Below the pieces are notes generated by a model. That model saw only the letters and a list, made by a program, of their open reading frames with translations, ran no database searches and was not told where the DNA came from. A stretch of 34,588 bases of DNA from contig DHJT01000039.1 of assembly GCA_002404465.1 (NCBI GenBank), positions 1 through 34,588 on the forward strand, written 5' to 3'. Every line of letters starts with the position of its first letter. The first letter of the stretch is position 1. The stretch comes from Sutterella sp. UBA4713 (GTDB lineage: Bacteria; Pseudomonadota; Gammaproteobacteria; Burkholderiales; Burkholderiaceae_F). Position numbers and translations under genes: made by a program. Positions 16,896 to 24,658 of the stretch are shown here, piece by piece.

Positions 16896-17894
16896 ATGGC
16901 TCAATCGGGTGAGTTTTCGATTATCGATCGGTATTTCACACATGCAACTTTCGGTGCCTGGACCAGCAAAGGCGTCGGTGATGACTGCGCCATTATTGAT
17001 GCCGGAACAACACGCATTGCCGTGACAACCGACATGACAACCGTCGGCGTGCATTTTCCCGTTTCAACACGACCGGAAGATATCGGATACAAAGCGTTGG
17101 CCGTGAACTTGTCGGACTTGGCGGCTTCCGGAGCCGTCCCACGGGCTTTTTTTCTATCGATAGCTTTGCCCGAGCGTGACGATGCGTGGCTGGCTGCGTT
17201 CACGCACGGTTTGATGGAACTTTCCAAGCAGACCGATTGTCCGTTGCTCGGAGGCGATACGACACGCACGGCTCAGGTCGGCGAAAAGAGGGCTCCGACC
17301 GTTATTTCCATTACGGCAATCGGAGAGTTGCCTGCTCAGATGGGACTGACGCGCGCAGGCGCACACGAGGGCGATGATATTTACGTATCGGGAACGCTCG
17401 GAGCTGCCTGGGCGGCGTTGCATCATTTAACGGGTGACTTGACGCTTTCGGCCGAGGCTTTCCCGGCGGCCTTGCGCCGCTTAGAGCGTCCTGTGGCGCG
17501 TAATGCTCTGGGGACGGCGCTTTTAAGCGCGGCGAGTGCTTGCGCAGATATTTCCGACGGGCTTGCACAGGATTTAGGGCATATTTTGGACCGAAGCGAT
17601 GTCGGAGCCGAGCTTGTGCTCGAGGCGATTCCCGCAGATCCTGCGGTGTGTTCCTTGAGCCGAGAAAATCGTTTGACCGCACTTTTGAACGGCGGAGATG
17701 ACTACGAACTTGTTTTTACGGCGCCGGTGGAAAAACGCGGTCTGATTGAGCAAGCAGCCATCAGTGCCTTAACGCCGATTCGTCGTATCGGTCGCATTGT
17801 CGGCAAAGATGCGCAAATGCGGCGCCTGACGGTTCGTGATGCAGCCGGCCGGCCTTTGCCGTTTGTGTCCGAAGGCTTCGATCACTTTAGTTAA
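16896..17894 (+). CDS. thiL: thiamine-monophosphate kinase
   Basis: ThiL phosphorylates thiamine monophosphate to the active cofactor thiamine pyrophosphate. The 332-residue protein carries the PurM-like kinase motifs VGDDCAII near residue 27, VTTDM near 45, NLSDLAASGAVPR near 70 and LLGGDTTR near 115, with NGGDDYELVF in the C-terminal half. An AGGGGAG ribosome site precedes the ATG. It is separated from nusB by a terminator, so it may have its own promoter or depend on read-through. pgpA follows after 13 bases. Confidence 0.97.
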   Translation: MAQSGEFSIIDRYFTHATFGAWTSKGVGDDCAIIDAGTTRIAVTTDMTTVGVHFPVSTRPEDIGYKALAVNLSDLAASGAVPRAFFLSIALPERDDAWLAAFTHGLMELSKQTDCPLLGGDTTRTAQVGEKRAPTVISITAIGELPAQMGLTRAGAHEGDDIYVSGTLGAAWAALHHLTGDLTLSAEAFPAALRRLERPVARNALGTALLSAASACADISDGLAQDLGHILDRSDVGAELVLEAIPADPAVCSLSRENRLTALLNGGDDYELVFTAPVEKRGLIEQAAISALTPIRRIGRIVGKDAQMRRLTVRDAAGRPLPFVSEGFDHFS

Positions 17895-17907
17895 AGGAAA
17901 GGAAACC

Positions 17908-18471
17908 ATGGGTTTGAAGGAAAAATACGCAGCGAACAATCCGGCTAATACGGTGCGCCCTGATTTGAAGTTCGTGTTTTCATCACCCGAGCACGCCATA
18001 GCCCTTTTTTTCGGAGTCGGGCTTCTAAGACCGGCTCCTGGGACATGGGGAACGGCGGCAGGTGTTCTGATTTGGATTGCTTTAATTCAATGGGCTCATC
18101 TTCCGGTTTCCGGTTATTTGGCCCTTATTGCCGCAGGACTACTTCTCGGTGTTTGGGCTAGTGAGAAAACCAATCAAGATCTCGGAGTGCACGATGCCGG
18201 TTGCATTGTCATTGACGAAGTTGTCGGCGTGTGGCTTGTTCTGATGATGTTCCCGCAGCATCCGGTCACGTGGATCGCCGCTTTTTTAGCCTTCCGCTTC
18301 TTTGATATTGTCAAATTTCCGCCGACCGACAAAATTGACGAGAAGTTCCAAGGCGGCAAGGGCGTTATGGCCGATGATATCGTGGCTGCCCTGTGGGCGA
18401 TTGTGGCCCTGACGATTTTTGACAAGGCAGCCGGTCGCTTCGGCTATACCTTCTTAGGGCTTCTTTCATGA
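17908..18471 (+). CDS. pgpA: phosphatidylglycerophosphatase A
   Basis: PgpA dephosphorylates phosphatidylglycerophosphate in the inner membrane to make phosphatidylglycerol. The 187-residue protein has the family motifs APGTWGTA (residues 43-50) and GCIVIDEVVGVW near 100, and about four hydrophobic segments. The ATG at 17908 (MGLKEK) follows AAAGGAAAGGAAA. An earlier in-frame ATG would add 24 residues lying inside thiL and lacks a ribosome site. Its stop overlaps the pncC start as ATGA, typical of coupling. Confidence 0.95.
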   Translation: MGLKEKYAANNPANTVRPDLKFVFSSPEHAIALFFGVGLLRPAPGTWGTAAGVLIWIALIQWAHLPVSGYLALIAAGLLLGVWASEKTNQDLGVHDAGCIVIDEVVGVWLVLMMFPQHPVTWIAAFLAFRFFDIVKFPPTDKIDEKFQGGKGVMADDIVAALWAIVALTIFDKAAGRFGYTFLGLLS

Positions 18472-18962
18472 GTGAGGAACTCGACACGCTGGCTTTGTCC
18501 CTCGGAAACAGTTGTCAAAGGCGGGCGATGCGTCTTGTGACGGCCGAAAGCTGTACGGGCGGACTTATTGCCGCCACGGTTACCGATATTGCCGGCTCAA
18601 GTGCGTGGTTTGATCGAGGCTTTATTGTCTATACCCCCGAATCGAAAATGGAACTTCTCGGTGTGCAGCCGGAAACCCTGAATCGATGCGGCGTTGTGAG
18701 CGAACCGGTGGCTCGCGAAATGGCTGTCGGTGCTTTGGCGCACTCTAACGCGACGATCGCCGTTGCCGTGACGGGCGTGGCGGGCCCGGCAGGCGGAACG
18801 GAAAAAACACCTGTCGGGACAGTCTGTTTCGGATTTGCCGTCAAAACACCGCAGGCCGTTTGTGCTGAGTCTTCCGAGCAGCATTTTGTAGGTAATCGTT
18901 GCCAGGTGCGCGAGGAGGCAGTCAAATTTTCTCTAAAGACACTCATCGCGCTCCTTTCCTGA
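18468..18962 (+). CDS. pncC: nicotinamide-nucleotide amidase (CinA C-terminal type)
   Basis: PncC deamidates nicotinamide mononucleotide to nicotinate mononucleotide, recycling NAD breakdown products. The 164-residue protein consists only of the CinA C-terminal domain. It has AESCTGG at residues 26-32 and a central VTGVAGPAGGTEKTPVGTV loop. The N-terminal molybdopterin-like domain of full CinA is absent, as is normal for proteobacterial PncC. Translation starts in the ATGA overlap with pgpA. It is convergent with the carrier gene at 19050. Confidence 0.93.
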   Translation: MSEELDTLALSLGNSCQRRAMRLVTAESCTGGLIAATVTDIAGSSAWFDRGFIVYTPESKMELLGVQPETLNRCGVVSEPVAREMAVGALAHSNATIAVAVTGVAGPAGGTEKTPVGTVCFGFAVKTPQAVCAESSEQHFVGNRCQVREEAVKFSLKTLIALLS

Positions 18963-18999
18963 AAAGCTTTCTTTTGTTCTTTTCGACGAACAAGCGGGC

Positions 19000-19029
19000 A
19001 AAAAAATCCCCGAGATGGTCTTCTCGGGG
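19000..19029 (-). terminator. terminator after the AspT-type carrier gene
   Basis: An 8-bp stem (CCCCGAGA / TCTCGGGG) with a 6-base loop. On the minus strand it is followed by A and then seven T, so it serves the minus-strand gene. There is no T-run on the plus-strand side for pncC. Confidence 0.8.
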
Positions 19030-19049
19030 AGCGGCTGATTTCGCTTCGG

Positions 19050-20732
19050 TCAGACAAAAGCCCACAGGACAACCAGAATCAGTTGGCCTGTCAAAATTCT
19101 TAAAAAGAGTGCCAGGGGATATACGGTTGAATAGGCTACGAGGGCTGCATTGGTTTCACTTTGCATTCCGGCGTAGGCAAGCGCAGGGACGTTTGTGGAG
19201 GCGCCGGCCAGCATCCCCATGATGTGGTGAAAGTTCATGCGGTAGCGCAGACGTGCCAGAGCTCCGGTCGCAAGACACGGAATGACCGTGACGGCAAGGC
19301 CCAAGGCCACATAAAGCGGGCCGTTCCCACGCAAGAGAGCATTGACGAAGTTTTCTCCGGCCGACAAACCGACACTGGCTAAAAAGAGAGCAATTCCGAT
19401 TTCTCGAAGCATGAGATTGGCTGAATATGTGGTATAGGTCACAAGTTTAATCCGCGGACCGTAGTATCCGAGCAAGATTGCGACAATCAGAGGGCCGCCT
19501 GCCAAACCGAGCTTAAGCGGTACGGGGATTCCGGGAATGGCAAGGGGCACGGAGCCGATCAAAACGCCGATAAGAATTCCCAAGAAAATCACAATGATAT
19601 TGGGATGATCGAGCTTTTGGACTTGGTTTCCTAAAAGGCTTGCCAAACGGGCAATCGAACGCTCCGGTCCGACACAGTAGACCTTGTCACCGAGTTGCAA
19701 CCGCAACGCCTTGTGCGGGAAAAGCTGAATGCCGTTACGGTACACGCGTGTGATGTTCACACCGCCGTCCAGGCGGCTCAGGTGCAAGTCGCGCATTTGT
19801 GTTCCGTTAACATTCTCACGCGTAACGCGAATAAGAGCGCTTAAAACAGGAGAATGTTTGTCGTTTGCCAAATCCACGTCCGGCGTTTCCCGCCCGAAAA
19901 ATGCTAAAAGCGCTTCTTTATCGGCCGGTTCGGAAACTAGGCGCATATTGTCGCCCACATGGAGAACACTATTGCCGGTCGGGCTGGAGATCGTCCCCTC
20001 ATGCAAAATGCGTGAGCAAATAAAAGAACGTCCGATAAGGCGTCGCGCTTCGTGAATCGTCAGACCTTCCAGACGTGAGTTTTGAAGTTCCAATTGAAAG
20101 TAAATCGGGGCTGTATTGGCGGCACTTTCCTCGTCCAAAAGACGCTGGTCTTCTTCTTTCATATCGATCGAGAACAGATAGCGTAGTGCAATGAGCGACA
20201 AAATCGTAGCAACGACACCTAAGGGATAGGCACAGGCGTAGGCCACGGCAATGGATTCCCCTTTGTAGCCCATGACGTCAAGCGCTTCTTGTGTGGCGCC
20301 TAAGCCCGGTGTGTTCGTGACGGCACCGAAATGAACGCCGAGGATTTGCGGTAGCGTAATCTTCCCGTTCAAAATGAAAAACAAGGCAATCGTTACGGCA
20401 ATGCTGACAAGAACGGAAAAAACCGTCAGCAAATTCAGATGCACGCCTTCGTGTTTAAAGGAGTTGAAAAACGAGGGGCCGACTTGAAGTCCCATGAGAT
20501 ACACGAAGAAAATAAGCCCGAAATCACGAAGGAACCCCAGCACGGTGGGATTGATGCGAATGCCGGCGTAGTTTGTCAGAAGCGCCACAAACAAAACGCA
20601 TGTCACGCCGAAGGAGACGCCGAACACTTTAATGCGCCCTAGATACGTGCCCAGAGCAATGACAAATCCGTAGACAAAAACGATGTGCCCGATCGAGTCG
20701 GGATTGGTGAAAAGTTGGGATAACCAATTCAT
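19050..20732 (-). CDS. AspT/YidE-type aspartate:alanine exchanger family carrier
   Basis: This is a 560-residue inner-membrane carrier of the aspartate:alanine exchanger family. It has two hydrophobic halves, about residues 10-185 and 385-555. Between them is a cytoplasmic loop with two TrkA-C (RCK-C) domains at about 205-285 and 290-375. The repeated TNTPGLGATQEAL and STNVPALAYAG motifs in the two halves are family hallmarks. The substrate is unproven: aspartate/alanine, succinate or an orphan YidE/YbjL role are all possible. It is a single-gene unit with its own promoter at 20793-20821 and terminator. Confidence 0.88.
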   Translation of the reverse strand: MNWLSQLFTNPDSIGHIVFVYGFVIALGTYLGRIKVFGVSFGVTCVLFVALLTNYAGIRINPTVLGFLRDFGLIFFVYLMGLQVGPSFFNSFKHEGVHLNLLTVFSVLVSIAVTIALFFILNGKITLPQILGVHFGAVTNTPGLGATQEALDVMGYKGESIAVAYACAYPLGVVATILSLIALRYLFSIDMKEEDQRLLDEESAANTAPIYFQLELQNSRLEGLTIHEARRLIGRSFICSRILHEGTISSPTGNSVLHVGDNMRLVSEPADKEALLAFFGRETPDVDLANDKHSPVLSALIRVTRENVNGTQMRDLHLSRLDGGVNITRVYRNGIQLFPHKALRLQLGDKVYCVGPERSIARLASLLGNQVQKLDHPNIIVIFLGILIGVLIGSVPLAIPGIPVPLKLGLAGGPLIVAILLGYYGPRIKLVTYTTYSANLMLREIGIALFLASVGLSAGENFVNALLRGNGPLYVALGLAVTVIPCLATGALARLRYRMNFHHIMGMLAGASTNVPALAYAGMQSETNAALVAYSTVYPLALFLRILTGQLILVVLWAFV

Positions 20733-20740
20733 GGCAACAA

Positions 20741-20762
20741 GGTCTCCGAATCCAGAGAGACC
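20741..20762 (-). promoter_or_regulatory. leader hairpin over the carrier ribosome site
   Basis: GGTCTC and GAGACC (perfect 6-bp inverted repeat, 10-base loop) flank the leader just upstream of the ATG at 20732. The only GGAG-like ribosome site lies in the 3' arm of the hairpin as transcribed, so folding could hide it. Structure inferred, not shown. Confidence 0.35.
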
Positions 20763-20792
20763 GAATTAATAAGGTCAAAGAAATCGGGCCGA

Positions 20793-20821
20793 ATTATGAC
20801 ACTCAATCAAAGGTTTCTCAA
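20793..20821 (-). promoter_or_regulatory. promoter of the AspT-type carrier gene
   Basis: On the minus strand: -35 TTGAGA, 17-base spacer, -10 CATAAT, about 60 bases upstream of the start codon. Confidence 0.6.
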
Positions 20822-20941
20822 TGGAAAATTCGTGCTTTGTTACACGTTTTAAGGCTTGAATCCGTCTAACGAAATGAGCAGTCCGCCTTGCCTTGCTCTT
20901 TCCCTTTTTCAAAAGTGTTACGAGAGATTGCGATTGGCACA

Positions 20942-20977
20942 CAAAAACTCCGGTTCTCCCTTTCAGGAGGACCGGAG
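20942..20977 (-). terminator. terminator after groEL
   Basis: A 12-bp stem (CTCCGGT plus TCTCC pairing with GGAGG plus ACCGGAG, one wobble) with a 6-base loop. On the minus strand it is followed by five T. It lies about 30 bases after the groEL stop. Confidence 0.85.
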
Positions 20978-21006
20978 AAAACTCAGTGACTTGTGTCAAA
21001 GGATGA

Positions 21007-22644
21007 TTACATCATTCCGTCCATGCCGCCCATTGAGCCGGGCATTCCGGCCGGCATGGGTTTGTCTTCCGGAATTTCGCCGACCATGCAATCGGTTGTC
21101 AGGATCAGACCCGCGACGCTAGCGGCATTTTGCAGTGCCGTACGCGTGACCTTCGCAGGATCGAGAACACCCATGGCAATCATGTCACCGAAAGCACCGG
21201 TCTGAGCGTTGTAGCCGTAGTTGCCCTTTTCCTGGCTCACGGCGTTGACAATCACACTCGGTTCTTCACCGGCGTTGGCAACAATCTGGCGCATCGGTTC
21301 TTCCATGGCACGCAGGACAATCTTGATACCGGCGTTCTGTTCGTCGTTGTCGCCCTTTAAGCCGGCAATGGCCTGCTTCGTGCGGATTAAAGCCGTGCCG
21401 CCGCCGGCAACAACGCCTTCTTCCACAGCGGCGCGTGTCGCGTGCAAAGCGTCCTCAACACGCATCTTCTTTTCTTTCATTTCCACTTCGGTGGCAGCGC
21501 CGACCTTCACGAGAGCCACACCGCCGGCGAGTTTCGCAACGCGCTCCTGAAGCTTCTCGCGATCGTAATCGCTTGTGGTCGCTTCAATCTGCTGACGGAT
21601 GCTCTTGACACGATCAGCGATGGCGTCCGTATTGCCGGCTCCGTCGATAATCGTCGTATTTTCCTTCGTGACTTCAACACGTTTGGCTTGTCCGAGTTGC
21701 TCCAATGTGGTCTTATCAAGCGACAGACCCAAATCCGAAGAAATGACAGTCGCACCGGTCAAAACGGCGATATCTTCGAGCATAGCCTTACGGCGATCGC
21801 CGAAGCCGGGGGCTTTGACGGCAACAACCTTCAAAATGCCGCGCAACGAGTTCACAACGAGCGTAGCGAGCGCTTCACCGTCCACATCCTCGGCAATAAT
21901 CAGGAGAGGACGTCCGGCCTTGGCCACAAGTTCCAACACCGGCAGAAGGTCACGAATGTTGCTGATCTTCTTGTCGTGCAAGAGGATAAAGGGCTTATCC
22001 AAAACAGCCGTTTGGCGTTCCGGCGTATTAATAAAGTACGGAGAAAGGAATCCGCGGTCAAACTGCATGCCTTCGACGATTTCGAGCTCATTATTCAGGC
22101 TCTTGCCGTCTTCAATCGTGATGACGCCTTCCTTGCCGACCTTTTCCATAGCCTTGGCGATGATGTCACCGATTTCCTTATCGGCGTTTGCGCTGATCGT
22201 CCCGACCTGAGCAATTTCCTTGCTTGTCGTCACGGGCTTGCTAATCTTCTTAAGCTCAACAACAGCTGCTTCGACAGCCTTGTCAATGCCGCGCTTTAAA
22301 TCCATCGGGTTCATGCCCGAGGCCACATACTTCATGCCCTCGCCGACGATTGCCTGCGCAAGAACCGTCGCCGTCGTTGTGCCGTCACCGGCGTTGTCGT
22401 TGGTCTTGGAAGCCACTTCCCGGACCATCTGGGCACCCATATTTTCGAACTTGTCTTTCAGTTCAATTTCCTTGGCAACCGTCACGCCGTCCTTGGTGAT
22501 GAGCGGACCGCCGAAACTGCGTTCCAAAACAACATTACGACCCTTCGGACCGAGTGTCACCTTTACGGCATCTGCCAGGATATTAATGCCGCGCACCATC
22601 TTGGTGGTTGCATCATTACCGAACAAAACTTTCTTAGCAGCCAT
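21007..22644 (-). CDS. groEL: chaperonin GroEL (60 kDa)
   Basis: GroEL forms the double-ring ATP-dependent folding chamber in the cytoplasm. The 545-residue protein is full length, with VTLGPKGRNVVLE near residue 30, the nucleotide motif DGVTVAKEIELKD, the NDNAGDGTTTATVLAQ segment near 82 and VVAGGGTAL in the C-terminal equatorial domain. It ends in a Gly-Met-rich tail (MGGMDGMM). groES precedes it by 29 bases in the same transcript. Identification is certain. Confidence 0.99.
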   Translation of the reverse strand: MAAKKVLFGNDATTKMVRGINILADAVKVTLGPKGRNVVLERSFGGPLITKDGVTVAKEIELKDKFENMGAQMVREVASKTNDNAGDGTTTATVLAQAIVGEGMKYVASGMNPMDLKRGIDKAVEAAVVELKKISKPVTTSKEIAQVGTISANADKEIGDIIAKAMEKVGKEGVITIEDGKSLNNELEIVEGMQFDRGFLSPYFINTPERQTAVLDKPFILLHDKKISNIRDLLPVLELVAKAGRPLLIIAEDVDGEALATLVVNSLRGILKVVAVKAPGFGDRRKAMLEDIAVLTGATVISSDLGLSLDKTTLEQLGQAKRVEVTKENTTIIDGAGNTDAIADRVKSIRQQIEATTSDYDREKLQERVAKLAGGVALVKVGAATEVEMKEKKMRVEDALHATRAAVEEGVVAGGGTALIRTKQAIAGLKGDNDEQNAGIKIVLRAMEEPMRQIVANAGEEPSVIVNAVSQEKGNYGYNAQTGAFGDMIAMGVLDPAKVTRTALQNAASVAGLILTTDCMVGEIPEDKPMPAGMPGSMGGMDGMM

Positions 22645-22673
22645 ATGTCAATCTCCAAAAATTCTTTTTGAAA

Positions 22674-22961
22674 TCAGGCAAGAACGCCCATGATGTCTTC
22701 TTCGCGCATGACGAGATACTCTTGTCCGTCAATCTTGACGGCCTGACCGGAGTATTTTCCGAACAGAACGCGATCACCGACTTTTACGCCCATTTCGATG
22801 AGCTTGCCGGCTTCGTCGCGACGACCGGGACCGACGGCCACAACTTCGCCCTGATCGGGTTTCTCAGCGGCGTTATCCGGGATAACGATGCCACTTGCGG
22901 TTGTGCGCTCCGATTCCAAGCGCTTGATAATCACGCGGTCATGCAAAGGACGAATCTGCAT
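22674..22961 (-). CDS. groES: co-chaperonin GroES (10 kDa)
   Basis: GroES caps the GroEL chamber. The 95-residue protein has the start MQIRPLHDRV(I/V)IKRL, the mobile loop around residues 17-32 (ERTTASGIVIP) and the C-terminal EYLVMREEDIMGVL. The ATG has GGAG 9 bases upstream. It is the first gene of the groES-groEL operon, driven by the sigma-32-like promoter at 23057-23085 with a leader of about 90 bases. Confidence 0.98.
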   Translation of the reverse strand: MQIRPLHDRVIIKRLESERTTASGIVIPDNAAEKPDQGEVVAVGPGRRDEAGKLIEMGVKVGDRVLFGKYSGQAVKIDGQEYLVMREEDIMGVLA

Positions 22962-22990
22962 TTTCTAACTCCAAATAGTGAAAAATGGAA

Positions 22991-23008
22991 GACGCGAACT
23001 GGCGCGTC
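22991..23008 (-). promoter_or_regulatory. hairpin in the groES leader
   Basis: GACGCG / CGCGTC, a perfect 6-bp stem with a 6-base loop, lies 30 bases upstream of the groES start. On the minus strand it is followed by TTCCATTTTT. It may be an RNA stability element or weak attenuator. It does not cover the ribosome site, so a simple thermometer is not supported. Confidence 0.35.
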
Positions 23009-23056
23009 CTAATTTGTTAGGGAAGAAAACGGCGTTTCCTTTCCCGTGTACCCCTT

Positions 23057-23085
23057 ATGTGGGGACGGGGCCGGATAAATTCAAG
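23057..23085 (-). promoter_or_regulatory. sigma-32 heat-shock promoter for groES-groEL
   Basis: On the minus strand: -35 CTTGAA (23080-23085), a 15-base spacer, then -10 CCCCACAT (23057-23064). This matches the RpoH consensus CTTGAAA-N(11-15)-CCCCATnT closely. No CIRCE (HrcA) repeat is present in the 205-base region up to dacB. Confidence 0.8.
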
Positions 23086-23166
23086 CCCTGCTCACCGTTT
23101 TTTCGCTCAGGGGTTCCGGATAAGACGTTGTACAATCCGAAAAACAGAATTATTCAGGACGAAAAA

Positions 23167-24636
23167 TTGAAAAAAGCGCTTTTTTGTCAATGGATTGCAC
23201 TTGGCATCGGGCTCAACTGCTTTGTAGGGGCAAGTTGTGCTGAACTTCCGAAGGCGTTTTCCGAACCGTTTGTACAGGCCGGAATTAATCCGGATGATGT
23301 GGCACTTTGGGTGGCTCCGGCAGGAAAAACGAAGCCGCGTGTAGCTCATAACGAAAAAAAGGCTATGAAACCGGCCAGTACCGTTAAAGTGGTCACAGCT
23401 GTTGCGGCTTTCGATCTTTTGGGGCCTGACTATCGCTGGAAAACGCGTTGGTTGGCCGGTGCAATGCCCGACAAAAACGGCACGGTATCCGATCTTATTT
23501 TTCAGGGCGGAGGCGACCCGTATTATGTTATCGAGCGCCTTTGGCTTGCGGCCGAGCGTCTAAAAAACCTCGGAGTTCGTGCAGTTCGGGGAGATATCGG
23601 TGTTGATCGTCGCCTTTTTGACGTTCGGCCCGATGCGTCGTTTTCAGACGGACAAAAGACGCGTTCTTATAACGTCCGGGCCGATGCCGCCCAAGTGGGT
23701 TTTCGTTCCGTGTGTTTGGAAATAACGCCGATGCCCGAGATCGGCGTGGCGCGTATCGGTACGATTCCGCGTTTGGATTCCTTCCGTGTCACAAGTGAAG
23801 TGCCTCTTAGGGGCGGGACTTGCGGCAATTGGAAAAGAAGCCTTTCGGCTCGCATTGATCAAAAGTCGGTACGTTTTTCAGGGACGTTTCCGACTTCGTG
23901 CGGTCCGAAGATTTGGCCGATGACGCTTTGGACGCCCGATGCCTTCCTTCAGGCTGTTTTTTCTCATGTTTTTTCCGAAGTCGGCATTCGTTGGAACGGG
24001 TCCGTTAAGCCGGTTGTTAAAACCTCGGCACATCTGACGCTTTTAACCGAAGACTCCGAGCCGCTTTCGCGCCTGGCCGTTCTGATGAATAAATATTCCA
24101 ATAACCCGATGGCCGATCATCTGTTCTTATCGCTTTCCTTTGCCGATGCACGCGGGCAAGCAAGCCCGGCCAGTTATGCGCGTAGTCGAGGCGTGCTTGC
24201 CGCGTGGCTAAACGGCAAGGGGATTAATGGTAAGGGGCTATACATTGAAAACGGTTCCGGCCTGTCGCGTAAAACGCGCATCAGTGCCGAGGCACTCGGA
24301 CACGTGATCTCCTACGGGCTCACGGGGCCGTATGGAGCGGAGTTTCTTGCAGGACTTCCGATTGCCGGCGTAGACGGCACGATGAAAGCACGAGCGCTGA
24401 CGGGCTTTGCCCATTTAAAGACAGGGAGAATCGACGGCGTTCGATCTGTTGCCGGCGTGCTGCGCGACAGGAGCGGTAAGGATTGGGTCGTTGTGATTCT
24501 GGTGAACTCAAAGGCGGCGCAAAACGGCATCGCTGCCATTGATGCTGTTTTAAATTACATCGGATCCGGCGCACTACACTCAGAAGGGCCGGGAGCCCGG
24601 TTGTTTTTATCAGCAAGCCGGCTCAAATCCGATTGA
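23167..24636 (+). CDS. dacB: D-alanyl-D-alanine carboxypeptidase/endopeptidase PBP4 (S13)
   Basis: DacB trims and cleaves peptidoglycan peptide cross-links in the periplasm. The 489-residue protein has an N-terminal signal peptide (KKA followed by a hydrophobic stretch to about residue 24, ASCA). The three active-site motifs of class C penicillin-binding proteins are S71-T-V-K74, S-N-N in YSNNPMAD, and K-T-G in HLKTGRID. I chose the TTG at 23167 because AGGA lies 7 bases upstream and the signal peptide starts there. The longer frame would extend across the groES promoter and would bury the signal peptide. It is convergent with the DsbD-type gene, 22 bases apart. Confidence 0.93.
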   Translation: MKKALFCQWIALGIGLNCFVGASCAELPKAFSEPFVQAGINPDDVALWVAPAGKTKPRVAHNEKKAMKPASTVKVVTAVAAFDLLGPDYRWKTRWLAGAMPDKNGTVSDLIFQGGGDPYYVIERLWLAAERLKNLGVRAVRGDIGVDRRLFDVRPDASFSDGQKTRSYNVRADAAQVGFRSVCLEITPMPEIGVARIGTIPRLDSFRVTSEVPLRGGTCGNWKRSLSARIDQKSVRFSGTFPTSCGPKIWPMTLWTPDAFLQAVFSHVFSEVGIRWNGSVKPVVKTSAHLTLLTEDSEPLSRLAVLMNKYSNNPMADHLFLSLSFADARGQASPASYARSRGVLAAWLNGKGINGKGLYIENGSGLSRKTRISAEALGHVISYGLTGPYGAEFLAGLPIAGVDGTMKARALTGFAHLKTGRIDGVRSVAGVLRDRSGKDWVVVILVNSKAAQNGIAAIDAVLNYIGSGALHSEGPGARLFLSASRLKSD

Positions 24637-24658
24637 ATTTTTCTGGAAAACAAACCCG

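Noticed and set aside
20775..20999. 74-codon minus-strand frame between groEL and the carrier gene
   Set aside because: It covers the groEL terminator and the carrier promoter and looks like chance.
21442..22299. Long plus-strand frames inside groEL (285 and 203 codons)
   Set aside because: They are antisense shadows of groEL, caused by its codon bias, with no ribosome site or family features.
22978..23166. Longer N-terminal reading of dacB starting at 22978
   Set aside because: It would place the groES sigma-32 promoter inside the gene and put about 63 residues in front of the signal peptide. A TTG with a good AGGA site at 23167 fits better.
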